This document shows positions 34,301 through 45,112 of a stretch of DNA of 64,000 nucleotides, in pieces. Every line of letters starts with the position of its first letter. Within the stretch, counting starts at the first letter, position 1. The DNA comes from Rhizophagus irregularis (lineage: Eukaryota > Glomeromycota > Glomeromycetes > Glomerales > Glomeraceae). The translations under genes and the position numbers were made by a program. A model generated the notes under the pieces. It did not search any database, was not told where the DNA came from, and worked only from the letters and a program-made list of their open reading frames with translations. Location: NCBI RefSeq assembly GCF_026210795.1, contig NC_089458.1:124001-188000 (forward strand), in the 5' to 3' direction.

Positions 34301-37300
34301 GCCGGGTAATAAGCCAAGAATCAAGATATTATTGCGCTTGAATCTGACATTCCTCGGAAGGTTACCGATTGCAGCGTATATTACTCCAGTGCTGTGGATT
34401 GTGCCATCGAAGGGTTGAAACCAATCCAAATTCAAAATCAATCTGAGGTGCGAATCAGCAACATCAGATCGGAAAAAAATATTTGAACTTTCATCTGTCG
34501 TTTCTTTAAAAGTTTTCCAAACTTCACCATCGTATATATCAGTTAGGATATTATCGAAAGTTTGACGATTTATCCAATGCCTTAGAGAATTTTCAAAGTT
34601 AAGTTAACGATACATTGCTTCCAATTGCTGTTTAATACTCACAAACAGAAATAATAATTCAGGTTTGATTGAAATTTGGTTATTTAACAATGTTGTTTTC
34701 TGTGCCAAAGGTGTTTGGCACAACCTTAATCTTCTAGTTATCGAATTAGGAAATTCAACATGGCAACACTTCATGATGGCAGGTTGCTCATTTTGGAGAA
34801 AACTTTTTATTTCCTGTTTGTTGTATAATTTGTGGCATTTGGAACACGTCACAAAACTATGAAACTGGTCTTCAAGATTAAGGGCTTTTCTTGCTAGATA
34901 TAAAGTGTCAGGAAATGTGTCAAAATCAGGACTACCGATTTCTGTTAGAACAAGCTTCAAGAATTTTATCAATGAATCTGTAGCTGTTTCTGGTAAGTTA
35001 AACCTGGTTCAGAAGCTCATAATCCATAATAATATCCATAAGAACCGGTTATTTATTGATTGTTCAGTATCAGAATCTTGAAATGGTTCGAAAGGTGGAC
35101 ATGAATAATCTTCAAAAATTTCGTGGTATTCGTCATCATTGGATGGTTCATTATCGGATGATTCATTTCTATCATCGATATTTGCATCTTCCTCCGTAGT
35201 ATATTCAGAAGATTCAGAAGATTTATCATCTACTATATCTCCTAATTCAGCAATTATAACTGGTCGAACATATTTTCTTGATCGTTGTCTACTAGGCAAT
35301 TCAGCTTCCGATTCTCTCATTCGTGGTTTATCTGATATTGAGGCACTTTCGTATGGTTCGTCACTAGGCAATTCAGCTTCATCAGTTAGATGTACTTCTG
35401 TTCTTTCTGAATCATCATCCTCTGAATCTTGGTTAATTTCATGGATAGTTTTCGTACAAGGATTTACTAATCGTCCATTACATTCAGAACAATTACATAC
35501 AACTAACCTTCCAATACGTGATGATGTAGGATAAGATTGATTTGAAGATTCTTCGTCAATTATATTTGACACTGATCTGGTTCTTTGTATACGTGATGAA
35601 GGTATGGCATGAGGTCTAGAATCTGATTCTTCATTGAGTATACTTGATAATGATCTTTTTCTCGTCATTTTTGTGAACGTTTTTCGAAATAAAGTTAATT
35701 GTTAATAATATATCAATAATATCAATATAATTCGTTTAAAATACTTAAATTAGAATAAAATCATCAACTGCGTCGATGTAATACTAAATTTATTAAAATC
35801 ATCAATCTACACTTAAATTATAAATATAAATCATTCAATTAATAATATTGATAATAAAATAGACTATTCGATCGATCAGTATGATGGCGAAAGTTTCTTA
35901 AAGTTTAATTTTTTAAACAACTTCATTTTTTCTCACCAACCTTTTTCTTTTTAGAGTTTAATCTTTTTAGAATTTAATTGTCGATATAATACTTAAATTA
36001 TATTAAATTTATTAAAATCATCAACTATCACTTAAATTATAAATATTACATGATGTTGATTTGCGTTCAAATCGTTCGATTAATAATATTAATAATAAAA
36101 TAGACTATTCGATCAGTATGATGGCGAAAGTTTCTTAAAGTTTAATTTTTTAAATAAAACTTCATTTTTTCTCACCAACCTTTTCTTTTTAGAGTTTTAA
36201 TGTCTAATACTCTTTGCAACCAAAAAAAAAATAAAAAAATAATGAGCCAAAATTCGCAACCAAAAAAATAATGATCCAAAATAGAAAAAATAAAAATACC
36301 GAAAAAGGTTTGGCTAGTGATAATTGAAATAAAACGATTACTAACATCAATAAAAGTTCGTCCAATATCCAACAAGCTGTTGAAGGAACTGCCACGTCAA
36401 TTCATGAGCGAGCTCAAACTACTAACATCAATAAAAGTTCGTCCAATATCCAACAAGCTGTTGAAGAAACTGCCACCCCAATTCATGAGCGAGCTCAAAC
36501 TACTAACATCAATAAAAATTCATCCAATACTCAACAACCATCTGCTGCGCCAAGTCATGAACGAGCTCAAAGTGTAAAAGAGAAATATAAAAATCTTCAG
36601 CTTCCAGATTCGTCCAATACTCAACCACTATCTGCTGCGCCAAGTCATGAACGAGTCCAAAGTGCAAAAGAGAGATATAAAAATCTTCGGCTTCCGGTCA
36701 GATATCAAACTAATGAACCTACCTGCGATGATGATGATGCATCAACAGGTCTGTATCGTGTATATATTGTTAGTTAGATTTAGTATTTTTTTTTTTTGTT
36801 AATTTTACATTTTTATACAGAGAATCGGAGATTATCTCAAGAAGTATCTGATTTGCGTGCGAAGTGTTTACAGTTAGAATGATGAAATAATGAATTAACC
36901 AAACATACAGCTGTCGTTGCCACTGAAATAGCTCGCTTACGAGAAGATAACGAATTTCTTGCTGGTGTTAACGCAGAATTCAGTTCTGAAAATAACGACT
37001 TGAAAGAAGAGGTTAACAAATTAAAAACGAAACTCGAACAATACCAGATACGATCATCATCTGAAAGCCTTGATGTTATTGATGTTCCAGAAGAACGGTT
37101 AGCAAAACGGTTCAAATCGGATGGGTCAAAAAAAGTAAAGAAAACGGTACACTACGCCAAAAATCAATCAAAAGAAGAACAAGAAGAACAACGTGAAAAG
37201 GAGGCGAGAGTTTGTAATTTTGTAATTTTAGGCAGAATTGTACAGTCTTTATACTTTTATACTAATTGTTCCGATTTAAAGATTGAAATGAAAATGATCC

Positions 37301-39401
37301 TCAAAATTATTAAACCTAATGACAATTTGGATGATAACGAAACGTTTAATAATCCAAAAAATGTTGAAATTCGCAGTAGATTAATTCCCAAACTTCGAAG
37401 GGCGATGTTTCCGAATTATAAACCTTCAGTAGCACAATTGACGAACTGGTTGAGCGCCCTCCATAAGTTGCGAAGATCACAAACACAACTGAAAAAAAGT
37501 GGAAAAAGCGACGAGAACAGTCGCAGAGTTCACAACAACAGTCGCGTACAAAATGTAAAATTGTCAAATTTTTTCCTTTATCATCATGTTAATGATTTAT
37601 GCTAATTTTCTTATATATTTATCATTTAAGAAAAAATTGCGTCGAATTAAGGCTGCAAAGGATCTTTATAGGAAAAGTGACGAAAGAATAATTGGTTATG
37701 AAAAACGCCAATTATTAAAAATGTTGGCAAATCGATCTTACCACTCGCCGGAAATCAGTGAGTCAGATGAAGAGAATCCAGATAAGACGATCGTATGCGT
37801 CTATGATTATTCTTGGCGATCACAAGAGGTTTATACTTCGATATTTATTATACTTCGATATTTATACTTCGATATTTATACTTCGATATTTATTATACTT
37901 CGATATTTATACTTTGATATATCACTCGTTCCTTTCTTTATTTTGTATTTATTTTATTTATATTGTCTTTTTTAGCTAAAAAATTTACTTCGAAACATCA
38001 TCGACTCACATTCGGCAGATATTTAAATGGCAAAATTACAATGACCTCGCCAGTATGATGATGAAGTTCAACACTTCGACCGAATGCACCCTGAAGATGC
38101 TCCACAATGGTCATATGTCAAGCAAGAGGATTTTATATATGATACGGAAATCGATAGTAGAAGTGGTTTCGACGAAGATGAAGACTATGGTGAAGAAACG
38201 GAAGAGGTGTTAATCGATAGTCAAAAAAGTGCAGCCGGTAATGATTTAGCTAAATGAAGCGGGACTATCGATCACATTTATTTTAAATTTTTTTTTTTCA
38301 TAAATATTTCTGATAATTAATATATAACGATAATAAATTTAAATCGAATTTTCTATATATAATAATTTTCCGAATTTAGTATGATTTAATTCTTATTTAT
38401 GTCCGATTTAAGTTTCGAAGTACATCTGATTGACTGTCCGAATTTAGTATGATTTAGTTCTGATTTATGTCCGATTTATGTTCTGAAGTACATCTGATTG
38501 GCAGTCAATCGGATAATAATCGGAATATTTTTTTTGTAAAAATCAGACATATTTCAGCCATAATTCGACCTAAAATCAGATATCCGATTTTTAGCCGATT
38601 TGCCTTATTTCGACTAGTGTATTGCACGCAAGGTTCTAAAAATGTTTCTTAAATGGGGATAGCCTGCAGACGGGGTTTTGACCTTTATCCGGTTCTTGAA
38701 CAGTTGATTTCTCTGGCTCTTTTTGACTTGCAGACAGGTATTTATACCTCCAGGATATCTAGTCTTGAATGGACTCCCCTGTAGAACTTTTTTGGACTAT
38801 CAATTTATTCACTTAGTCTTTGACTAACTTGGTGTTTCTACTTTCCCATTTAATAACACAAGATCAAGTTCAAATGTTTCAGTCTGAAAATGATTCCTTA
38901 CAAGTTGAAAATAATTCCTTACAAGAAGAAGTTATGACTTTGACAGAGTTTGGAGTTTTACAATCTGGTTTACTCTATCAACAAGAAGAGCTAATCCATC
39001 AACAAGAAAAGGAAGCGCAATCCAATAACGAACTGTGGGCTATCGCCAAAGTGGAATGCTGGGAGGCCCAGAAAAAGGTTATTCAACAAGATGAAGAAAT
39101 TGTTGGCTTAAATGGCGAAGTAAAACAACTAAAAAGGGAGAACAAAAGCGCTATGTATAGTACAAAATATTTTGAAACTAAATATTATCACGTGATGAGT
39201 GTTATACAAAAATATGGTATGATTGTTGTTGACGATAGTATGCTCAAGTCTTCTTCACCCATACCTTCATCTTCATCTTCATCTTTTTCCTCTTCTTCTT
39301 ACGATCAAATATTTGTTGCTGATGGTCCTGATTATATTAATAATGATAATAATAATGATAATAATAATAACGTTGATAATAATATTAGTAATGAACAATA
39401 A
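22356..39401 (+). CDS. Coiled-coil protein with MGC N-terminus; 16-kb intron
   Basis: Exon 1 is 22356-22452 (MGCHRSKTSQKKLQARYK...), ending at a GTGAGT donor. Exon 2 is 38863-39401. The split codon G|AT rejoins in frame to DQVQMFQ. The CACTA element 22461-38619 sits inside the intron, eight bases after the donor. Without it the intron is about 250 bases. The protein, about 211 residues, is predicted coiled coil (repeated QSENDSLQVENNSLQEEV, then QQEELIHQQEKEAQ) followed by a serine run and an Asn/Asp-rich tail. MGCxxSK at the start is the classic pattern for N-myristoylation of Gly2 and palmitoylation of Cys3, which would place it on a membrane. No enzyme domain is seen. Whether a 16.4-kb intron is still spliced is unknown. 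Confidence 0.6.
22909..24111 (-). pseudogene. tnp2-type transposase, C-terminal half
   Basis: On the minus strand, after the insertion at 24112, the frame reads VSLWEHLSENDRKILVNFVR then LIEENYGRDKITPNLHLSLH and DYGPLYTFWCFSFERMNGML. That is the end of the CACTA transposase core, containing the HLSLH and FSFERMNG motifs. A 75-base intron (GTATAATATT...AAATTTAG, about 23745-23826) follows. A second exon runs to the stop at 22909, with a C-terminal domain of about 290 residues (YPGQVQYFFTHAVNLP ... WYKPAESS) found in this transposase family. Apart from the insertion this half looks intact. Its N-terminal half is at 33633-35668. Confidence 0.8.
24175..24600. repeat. Left subterminal repeats of CGTAATATT type
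   Basis: A block of about 160 bases starting GACCCGCCGCAAGTTTGCGT is duplicated (24177 and 24339), followed by shorter TTTCGTAATATT units. These are likely transposase-binding or fold-back subterminal repeats of the 24112-33632 element. Confidence 0.65.
24601..25469. other. AT-rich spacer with GTTAGTATTA repeats
   Basis: Short interspersed units (GTTAGTATTAAAGTACAAGT, AAAGAGGTAAAAAAAAATG) recur two or three times around 24850-25210. No gene seen. Confidence 0.5.
25752..27177 (-). pseudogene. Accessory gene in the Plavaka element, degraded
   Basis: Minus-strand blocks with intron-like breaks. An N-terminal basic segment near 27175 (KRRIDDNKRFSKRSTEG) is followed by a coiled coil at about 26810-26965 (EKLLRTNSQIISKLEVLITG). 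Next is an exon after a GTAATAAAG...GATTAG intron (ELVKKVSKILFENFVYPS, then KYLKDENPEFTRQFKKNQWI). Then a block at 26280-26520 (HRSIRGTFTSTGVKDVMYSV ... QASPSKIQEWKSKAEVKRCY) and an Asp-rich tail with NDGAANDDAANDGTANDG repeats ending at 25752. At least two one-base frame breaks (near 26710 and 26275) are present. The fold is unknown. Position and style suggest a DNA-binding or regulatory partner of the transposase. Confidence 0.5.
27812..28032. mobile_element. Foldback MITE
   Basis: AAATATGCGAAACACTCAGC and its complement GCTGAGTGTTTCGCATATTT form arms of about 40 bases around a 130-base centre that also holds GCCGGCAAATTG-like blocks. Two antisense short ORFs here are artefacts of the palindrome. 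Confidence 0.6.
28276..31259 (+). pseudogene. Plavaka transposase, nearly complete
   Basis: Exons begin at 28276 (C2H2-like finger CPLCIRIFSQRFAYTQHAQK), then 28549, 29107, 29790, 30266, 30575 and 31036, each bounded by GTA...AG introns. Plavaka core signatures are LYSDATTTDT, LHPIYITLGNIP (with IWRRNKQDAKQLLGYLP), the FPCHSCLV cysteine pair, VPDRMHHLDLGLF, and GAINGYTTETYESLHK carrying the likely catalytic Glu. The C-terminal domain follows (ARLFEFSLQDANTFF ... CPHLKLIELYNFV). One frame break at about 29628 separates DVILRT from DEMRKHFEND. Otherwise the gene is coherent. The enzyme belongs to the CACTA-related cut-and-paste transposases common in fungi. Confidence 0.8.
31561..32059. other. 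AT-rich spacer
   Basis: Contains a short duplicated segment (TTGTTTTATTTTTAAATAT at 31621 and 31692). No gene seen before the Myb/SANT-like start. Confidence 0.45.
32060..32700 (+). CDS. Myb/SANT-like small DNA-binding protein, four exons
   Basis: Exons 32060-32211, 32299-32368, 32445-32556 and 32645-32700 join in frame to give 129 residues. All introns are GT...AG. The start is MPRQTRRRSYNVHWNWAMMD. The pattern of aromatic residues (YNVHWNWAMMDELVDIRR ... HDFWDSVANRI), then CSQKWRNLVRDYHNYV, is that of a Myb/SANT-like or MADF-type trihelix. The C-terminus is Arg-rich (DRRRRNLPTYRRR). The frame is intact, unlike the neighbours. It sits near the right end of the 24112-33632 element and may be that element's end-binding protein, as the Myb-like partner is in Harbinger elements (inference). 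Confidence 0.65.
32701..33055. other. AT-rich spacer
   Basis: A short AAGGTGTTTATAT duplication near 32990. No gene seen. A mildly GC-rich stretch at 32730-32825 shows no tRNA fold. Confidence 0.45.
33056..33595. repeat. 50-bp tandem repeat, right subterminal
   Basis: The unit ACGCAGGTTTACAGTCTCGT + AAATTTTCGAAATATTTCAACC + GTAATATT repeats about eight times at a 50-base period from 33056 to 33430, then decays towards the right end. Motifs match the left subterminal region at 24175-24600. Confidence 0.85.
33633..35668 (-). pseudogene. tnp2-type transposase, N-terminal half
   Basis: Starts at the ATG 35666-35668 with an acidic, Ser-rich leader, and VVCNCSECNGRLVNP as the usual zinc-like element near residue 56. 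A second block (34604-34972) holds CSKCHKLYNK and a conserved cysteine pair. The core (33633-34500) follows with ILGLLPGPDEVSLHKINHYL, CHRCEKKANY and FDPIRFITIDPMHCLFQGI, the DDE-like tnp2 signature (Transposase_21). The frame ends at the insertion after FFTIYAT. Introns or breaks occur around 34973-35010 and 34500-34604, the latter including a TAA at 34604. The C-terminal half is at 22909-24111. Confidence 0.8.
35669..36241. promoter_or_regulatory. Divergent intergenic region with a direct repeat
   Basis: Lies between the minus-strand tnp2 gene and the plus-strand second gene of the CACTA element. A segment of about 160 bases (AATAAAATAGACTATTCGAT ... ATGGCGAAAGTTTCTTAAAG) is present twice, at about 35813-35965 and 36030-36200. 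Shared control of the two genes is possible but unproven. Confidence 0.45.
36242..38257 (+). pseudogene. Second CACTA gene: repeat-rich coiled-coil protein
   Basis: The first exon contains a 26-residue repeat (TNINKSSSNIQQAVE..T..IHERAQ), with two close copies and a third partly matching one, then KEKYKNLQLP twice. A GTCTGT...ACAG intron (about 36750-36819) leads to a leucine-zipper-like coiled coil (SQEVSDLRAKCLQL, EFSSENNDLKEEVNKLKTKL). A basic region (KRFKSDGSKKVKK) and a globular segment (FPNYKPSVAQLTNWLSALHK) follow, then KKLRRIKAAKDLYRKS and an acidic tail ending at 38257. Two adjacent stops near 36880 and others near 36270 and 38040 show decay. It is likely the DNA-binding accessory (TnpA-like) partner of tnp2, inferred from position. 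Confidence 0.5.
38370..38520. repeat. Right subterminal direct repeat of the CACTA element
   Basis: A unit of about 75 bases (GAATTTAGTATGATTTA ... GTACATCTGATTG) occurs twice. It lies about 100-250 bases inside the right end. Confidence 0.6.
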
Positions 39402-39438
39402 TAATTTTCTTATTTTTAATAAAACTTTTGCACTATTT

Positions 39439-42400
39439 TCAAACTATAACTATTGGTTTCAATCTTTGCTCGTAATATTTTTTAAGTCTATTTCCATGAA
39501 TTACATGTTTAATTAATTTTCCGTCTAAATTTCTAAGTTTATAAACATTATCATTAAGCACTTCATGAATAAAATAAGGTCCTATCCACTTATTTTCTAA
39601 TTTTGCTGAGAAATTATTTTTAAGCCACGTTCGTTCTACTAAGACTTGATCTCCTATTTTCAATTTTTCTGAAATTCCTTGTTGATCATATACTTGTTTT
39701 TGCTTCGCTTGTTCTTTTTCAATTCTTAACGAAACATCATTTCGTTCTTCCTCTAATTCAACTATTAATTGATAAATTCGTCTTTGCATTGGGTCTTTTT
39801 CATTTTGAGGTATTTGTGATGGAATTTTTAAATCAATTGGTAAAGTTGCTTCTCGTCCATAAGTTAAATAGAATGGTGTTTTTCCTGTAGTATTATGTTT
39901 TTTCGTTCGATATGCCAAAAGTACTGCATCGATTAATTGATCCCATTCCTTATTATTATCTTAAACTAATTTTGCAATACATTCACCAATTGTCCAATTA
40001 AATCTTTCAACCATTCCATTTGTTTGAGGTCTATAAGCTAAGGTAAGGCGATGCTTAGTTTGATAATTTTCACATAATTCATCAATTAATTTATTCATAA
40101 ATGATGTTCCTCTATCTGATAAAATTTCTTGTGGAATTCCATGTTTACAAATAATTTCTTCATAAATAAATTTTGCTACTGTTTCTGCTTTAATATTGGA
40201 TATCGCTCTTGCTTCTGGCCATTTTGTAAAATAATCTATGGCGACAATAATATATCTATTTCCACTACTGGTGATCGGTAATGGTCCTTTAATGTCAATT
40301 CCTATCCTGTGAAATGGTCCCTTAACTGGTATTGGTATCAGTTCTTCTCGCCGATTAGTAGGTCCTCTTCTTTGACAATTATCACAAGTTCTTATATATT
40401 CTTTTATTACATCTTCTCCTAATTGTGGCCAATAATATCGATCTTTGATTTTTCCAATTATAGCGTCTATTCCTAAATGAGCACCGCTCATATCTGTATG
40501 AAAGTGATATAAAACAGGTTCTACTTGTTCACATAGAATTACTTTTCTTATACCATCCTTTGTTTTTCTAAATAAAATATTGTTTTGACAAATATATTGG
40601 GTTGAGTTTTTTTGAATTTGGGTTTTCCGTTTATTAGTTATACCATCCATAAAAGTGAGAGTTGTTAAAAATAAGATTAATTCATTATATAGTTGTTCAT
40701 CCATAATCATTAAGTGAGGTTGAAGGATTGGTGTGATTATTGGTTGAGGTTGAGTCAAGACGAGAGAATGCATCAGCATTCGCATGTTTAGTTCCTTTCT
40801 GATATACAATGTCATATTTATATTCTGATAAGACAATCTTCCATCTTTCCAATCTTCTCTGTTGTTGAATTCAACAACCATTTAAGCGCTGCATAGTCAG
40901 TGATGATTGTAAATTTACTTCCATAAAGATAATGTCGAAAATATTTAACTGCTCATACAATCGCAAGGCATTCCAATTCTGTGATGGCATAGTTCTTTTC
41001 CGCCGGTATTAAAGTTCGACTAGTATAGGCAATCACATGCTCTTGATTATCAGTTTTCTTTGCAAGTACTGCACCTAATCCTATAATTGAAGCATCAGTA
41101 TATAAAAAGAACGGTTTTGAAAAATCTGGATATTGTACAATCGGTGCTATTGTTAATTTATCTCTTAAATTCTCAAATGCTTTCTGTTGTAAACTCATCC
41201 ATTCGTAGGGTGTATCCTTTTTTAATAACTTGTACATTGGATCAGCAACTTTAGCAAAATTTTTGATGAAGCGTCGATAATAAGAGAATAATCCTAGGAC
41301 TCTGCGTAATTCTCTAATATTTTGAGGCTCTGGGTAATTAACCATTTTATTGACTTTTTCTGGATCAGGTTTAACACCTTCTTTTCCTACAACATGTCCT
41401 AAAAATTGGATGTTCAGCTGCTGCAAAATGACATTTCTCTGCTTTTAATCTTAGATTCGCTTTACGAATTCTATTAAGAACTTCTTTCAAATGTTGAATA
41501 TGATCTTTAAAAGTTTTTGAATATATAATGACATCATGAGATAAACTAAAACGAACTTTTCCCTTTATCACTGTAAAACTTTATCCATAGTTCGCTGAAA
41601 TGTCGCAGGTGCGTTGCAAAGTCCAAAAGGCATGACTTTGAATTCGTATGTCCCAAATTTTGTAATAAAGGCTGTTTTTTCCTGGTCTTCTGCCCTTACT
41701 TTTATTTGCCAATACCCTGATGCTAAATCTAAAGTGGTGAACCATTGTGCATCTTGTAGAGAATCTAATAATTCATCAATCCTTGGAAGCGGGTAATTAT
41801 CCTTTTTTGTAATATTGTTAAGAGATTTATAATTAACGCAAAACTTAAGTTTTCCATTCTTCTTTTTCACTACCATTACTGGAAATGACCAGGGGCTAGT
41901 TGAAGGCTCTATTAGCCTTTGTTCTAACATGTCATTAATTTCACTCTCAATAAATTCATTTTCCTTTGGTGCTGTCCTATAAGCTCGCTTTTTGATAGGT
42001 GGCACTTCTTCAGTGATAATAATATGTTCCCCTTCTGGAGTTTGTTTTAACTCTTGCAATGATTTAGCAAATAAGTCTTTATTTTTATCTAATAATTGAT
42101 GAAGTGATTGATATTGATTTTCCTCTAATTCTCCAATCGGAACAACTTTTTCTGGTTCTAATTGAATATTAGATATATTCGAACTTTCTGATTCTTGCAT
42201 CACGTGGTAAATGTTCCAATCTTCTTGTACTATTTGACAATTATCACAAACTTCTCGATCTTCTAGGGTTTTACATAGGCATTTTCCTGGCCCTTTACTA
42301 TTAATTACGCCAGTACTATTGTGACTTTGTTGCTTAATATATTCCAAATATCCTGGGTGATATTCTCGATCATTGATTTGAAAAGTACTTTGGGTTATTT

Positions 42401-43232
42401 CTGTCTTATAAAATGAAACTGCTATGGTGTCTTCTAACTCATCTTCTAATTCTAATTCATCTACTGGGTCAATGACTGTATATTTTGTTGGGTCCAATTT
42501 TTGAGAACATGTGACAGGAATTTGTTGTTGGATTTCTTCATATTTAATGGTAATGGTATTCTGTCCATAATCAATGTTTGCATTAACCTTTTTCAACCAC
42601 TCATTACCAAGCAGAACATTATATTCAGCTGAGTTTGTAACTATCATATTAACATAAACTTTAATATCCTTCATTTGTACTGGAACTTGTTGAACCATTC
42701 CCAGTGGTGATGACTTTTGTCCCGTTACATCGATGATTTTAATATTCGTAGGTAATTCAATTCCTTTATTGACTTTATCTAGGAATCTTTTAAAAATAAT
42801 ACAACCTACAGCTCCTGAATCTATTAAGACATTAACAGGCTGTCCATATACAATCGCTTCTCCATACAAAGCTTCTTCGGCTTTTTGATTAAGATATGCT
42901 GGTTCTTCTCTAATCAATTGGTTAAGAATATCAGTATAATAATTAATTAGTGTTGGAGTTAATTCATTATGTTTTGCCATAAATTGGAATTGTTCAAAAG
43001 AAGTAATTGTCTAAGCTCCTTGTTTTTCAGGTTCAGTTCGCTGTAACTCTTGATAATCAGGTACTTTTGTTATATAAACATCACAATTAAAAGCTGGATC
43101 ATTAAATAAAAATACACATTCATCTTTTTTAATATCTAGCGCTATTTTTTCTTTTGTTTCTCTAAGCACAGCTTGAAGAGAAGATTCACGATTCTCTACT
43201 TTTCCTCCTGCTACTTGCCATAAATTATACAT
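39439..43232 (-). pseudogene. Nudix-protease-RT-RNase H-integrase polyprotein
   Basis: From the 5' end: a Nudix domain at 43011-43232 (GGKVENRESSLQAVLRETKE), one TAG, then in the same frame the protease (VNVLIDSGAVG) and reverse transcriptase (WFTTLDLASGYWQIKV; MPFGLCNAPATFQRTMDK) to 41568. A frame break lies in the polymerase YxDD motif near 41530, where one base appears to be missing. RNase H (LYTDASIIGLGAVL) follows to 40953, then a stop. The integrase (40881-39439) has an HHCC zinc finger (CDNCQ) and DDE residues in IGIDIKGPL, LSDRGTSF and GMVERFN. A TAA at 39961 and a GPY-like C-terminal segment (NKWIGPYFIHEVL) complete it. It cannot be active as it stands. Confidence 0.85.
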
Positions 43233-43438
43233 TATTTTATTTTTCTGTAGTCATTTCAATAAATAAATTCCAAAGTTATTATATAAAATGTTGAGAATAT
43301 ATGTAGGTCTTTTTAACAGTTGAATTGGTTTTTCAAAAGGTCTGATTTCTTCTAATGGATCCTTCCAATTCACTCTTTTAGTACTAATTTCGTTAGAGGG
43401 TTTTCTAAAATTCACACTCTCCCCCTCCTGAGATGCGT

Positions 43439-45057
43439 TCAGTAGTTTAAACGACCATTATTTTGGAAACCATTATTGGTTCCATTATTACTATTATTAT
43501 TATTTGATGGTGGTGACCTGCAATTCCTAGATACATATCCTTTTCTTTCACAATTGTAACAATCAACATTCCTTAAATCTCTTCCATTATTGTTGCGATT
43601 ATTATTATTTTGTTGATTATTTCTTTGATGACAGTTTTTCGTAATATGTCCAGTTCTTCCACAGACATAGCATCCTGAATTATTCCTGTTTTGATTATTA
43701 TTGTTGTTATTATTTGGAGTAGGATTGGTTGGTTTAGTTTCTGTGCGCATTTGGCTTAATGCTGCAGTAATTCCTTCACTGATTTTCCATTCAACCATCT
43801 TTTCTACACTTTCTGGTTGGAAATAATTTATCAAATAGGCAGGTTGATACATAGCTAAGTTGGTTCGAGCAGGGATCATTCCTCCATTCATATTTTGTAA
43901 ATATTCTGGCATCATTGAATAGACTGATAAATTCATTCCCATTGAAAAAGCAGTTTCTAATGCTTGTGCTTTTTCCATTGCTTCTTTTACTGTTTGAGGT
44001 ATAGCGGATTGTACAGGTACAACAAATTCAGGTCTTAAACCTTCAATAAATTCATGGATTTTATCTAATTCCATTCGTTTATTCGTAGGATCCACTCTTT
44101 TCCATAATTCTGTGATTGCTGCGATATATTCTTCAATTGTTTCTCCTTGTTTTTGTTTCCTATTTCGCAGTTGATGTTTCCATTGACTAATCCTGAAGGG
44201 ATTACAGAAATGATTTTTAAATAAATGCGTAAATGATCGTTGAGGGCTATTATCATTCTCCCAAAAAGTAATATTTTGACGATTGTACCAAGTTAATGCT
44301 GTCCCTTTAAGATAGAATGCTACTAAAACAATCGCTCGTTCTTCGCTGACTCTATTAGCTACACAAGTTCTACTAAAAGCTTCAATCCATTCGACAGGAT
44401 CCTGATTTCCTCCTTTGAAAACTGGAAAGTCGACTAGTCTAGATTCTCTAGGCTCGACTCCTTTTGCATAAAATTTTTGGACTTGTTGAAAAAACTGTAA
44501 CATGATCTTATTTTGTTCAGTTTCACTAATAGGAGTTTGTTCTTCTGGTTCTACATCATCTTGTAAATTATTACTAGAAAAATCAAGAAGGTCATTCTGT
44601 CGAGAAGTTTTCAGGGTTGATGTTCTAATACTAGAAGAACCGAATGAACCCTGAAACGGTTTTACAGTTACAAATGATTTAGGATTTAATGATAATCCAG
44701 TACCAGAATATGGTTTATAAGTTGAAAACGGTTCTGTATTCCATTTATTTGAACTACTGCTGGTTTTAGCCTTTTGCTTCTCTTTTACTTCTTTTTTTGG
44801 ATCATAAATGTGGTCATTTGAGGTATCATTTATACTTATTTGACTGAAACTACTATCTTCACCATTTTTGAGTACTGTATCATGTGATATTATACTTTCT
44901 GCTTATTCGTTTTCACCTTCTTCATTTTGTTGGTCTTGCCATGCTTTGTCTTGTATACTTGTTGTAGGCTCAGTTCCTCCAAATTGTTATTCACTACCTG
45001 AACTTTCATCATTTTTATCTGTCTTATTTTGATTCACTTTCCCTGACATCTTACTTG
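43439..45057 (-). pseudogene. Ty3-type Gag with two zinc knuckles
   Basis: The intact block 43439-44503 (354 residues) carries the capsid-like region (FPVFKGGNQDPVEWIEAFSR, then ALTWYN) and two CCHC knuckles (CYVCGRTGHITKNC and CYNCERKGYVSRNC) separated by Asn-rich linker. Upstream the same frame continues to an ATG near 45050 (MSGKVNQNKTDKN) but contains two TAA stops near 44990 and 44902. Gag binds element RNA and forms the particle. The knuckles are typical of Ty3 elements. A Ser/Thr-rich leader precedes the capsid region. Confidence 0.75.
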
Positions 45058-45112
45058 TATTACTGGCTGTATCTGATGATTGTTCTGAATAATATGCTTC
45101 CCAATTATTGAA

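Larger units (their letters stand above)
22461..38619. mobile_element. CACTA (En/Spm) transposon, 16.2 kb, host for nested elements
   Basis: The left end CACTAGTCGAAATAAGGC continues AAATCGG. The right end is its exact complement, ending CTAGTG at 38619. TAT lies on both sides (22458-22460; 38620-38622). Subterminal regions contain direct repeats (TTCCGATATTTGTATTATTT on the left; an ATTTATGTCCGATTTA pair on the right). It encodes a tnp2-type transposase on the minus strand (split by insertion) and a second gene on the plus strand at 36242-38257, a two-gene layout typical of CACTA elements. About 9.5 kb of its length is a later insertion (24112-33632), so the original element was about 6.6 kb. 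Confidence 0.85.
39436..45060 (-). mobile_element. Ty3-type LTR retrotransposon, decayed, no LTRs seen
   Basis: Gag, then a Nudix segment, protease, reverse transcriptase, RNase H and integrase are read in that order on the minus strand. The coding end at 39439 lies only 38 bases from the stop of the coiled-coil host gene. No 3' LTR fits in that gap and no 5' LTR is evident right of 45060. The copy is therefore truncated at both ends and also broken by stops and frameshifts. Confidence 0.8.

Noticed and set aside
35139-35534. Plus-strand ORF of 131 codons rich in serine
   Set aside because: Antisense of the acidic, Ser-rich N-terminus of the tnp2 transposase.
39439-45060. LTRs for the Ty3 element
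   Set aside because: No direct repeat with TG...CA ends was found on either side. The left end nearly touches a host gene stop, so the copy appears truncated.
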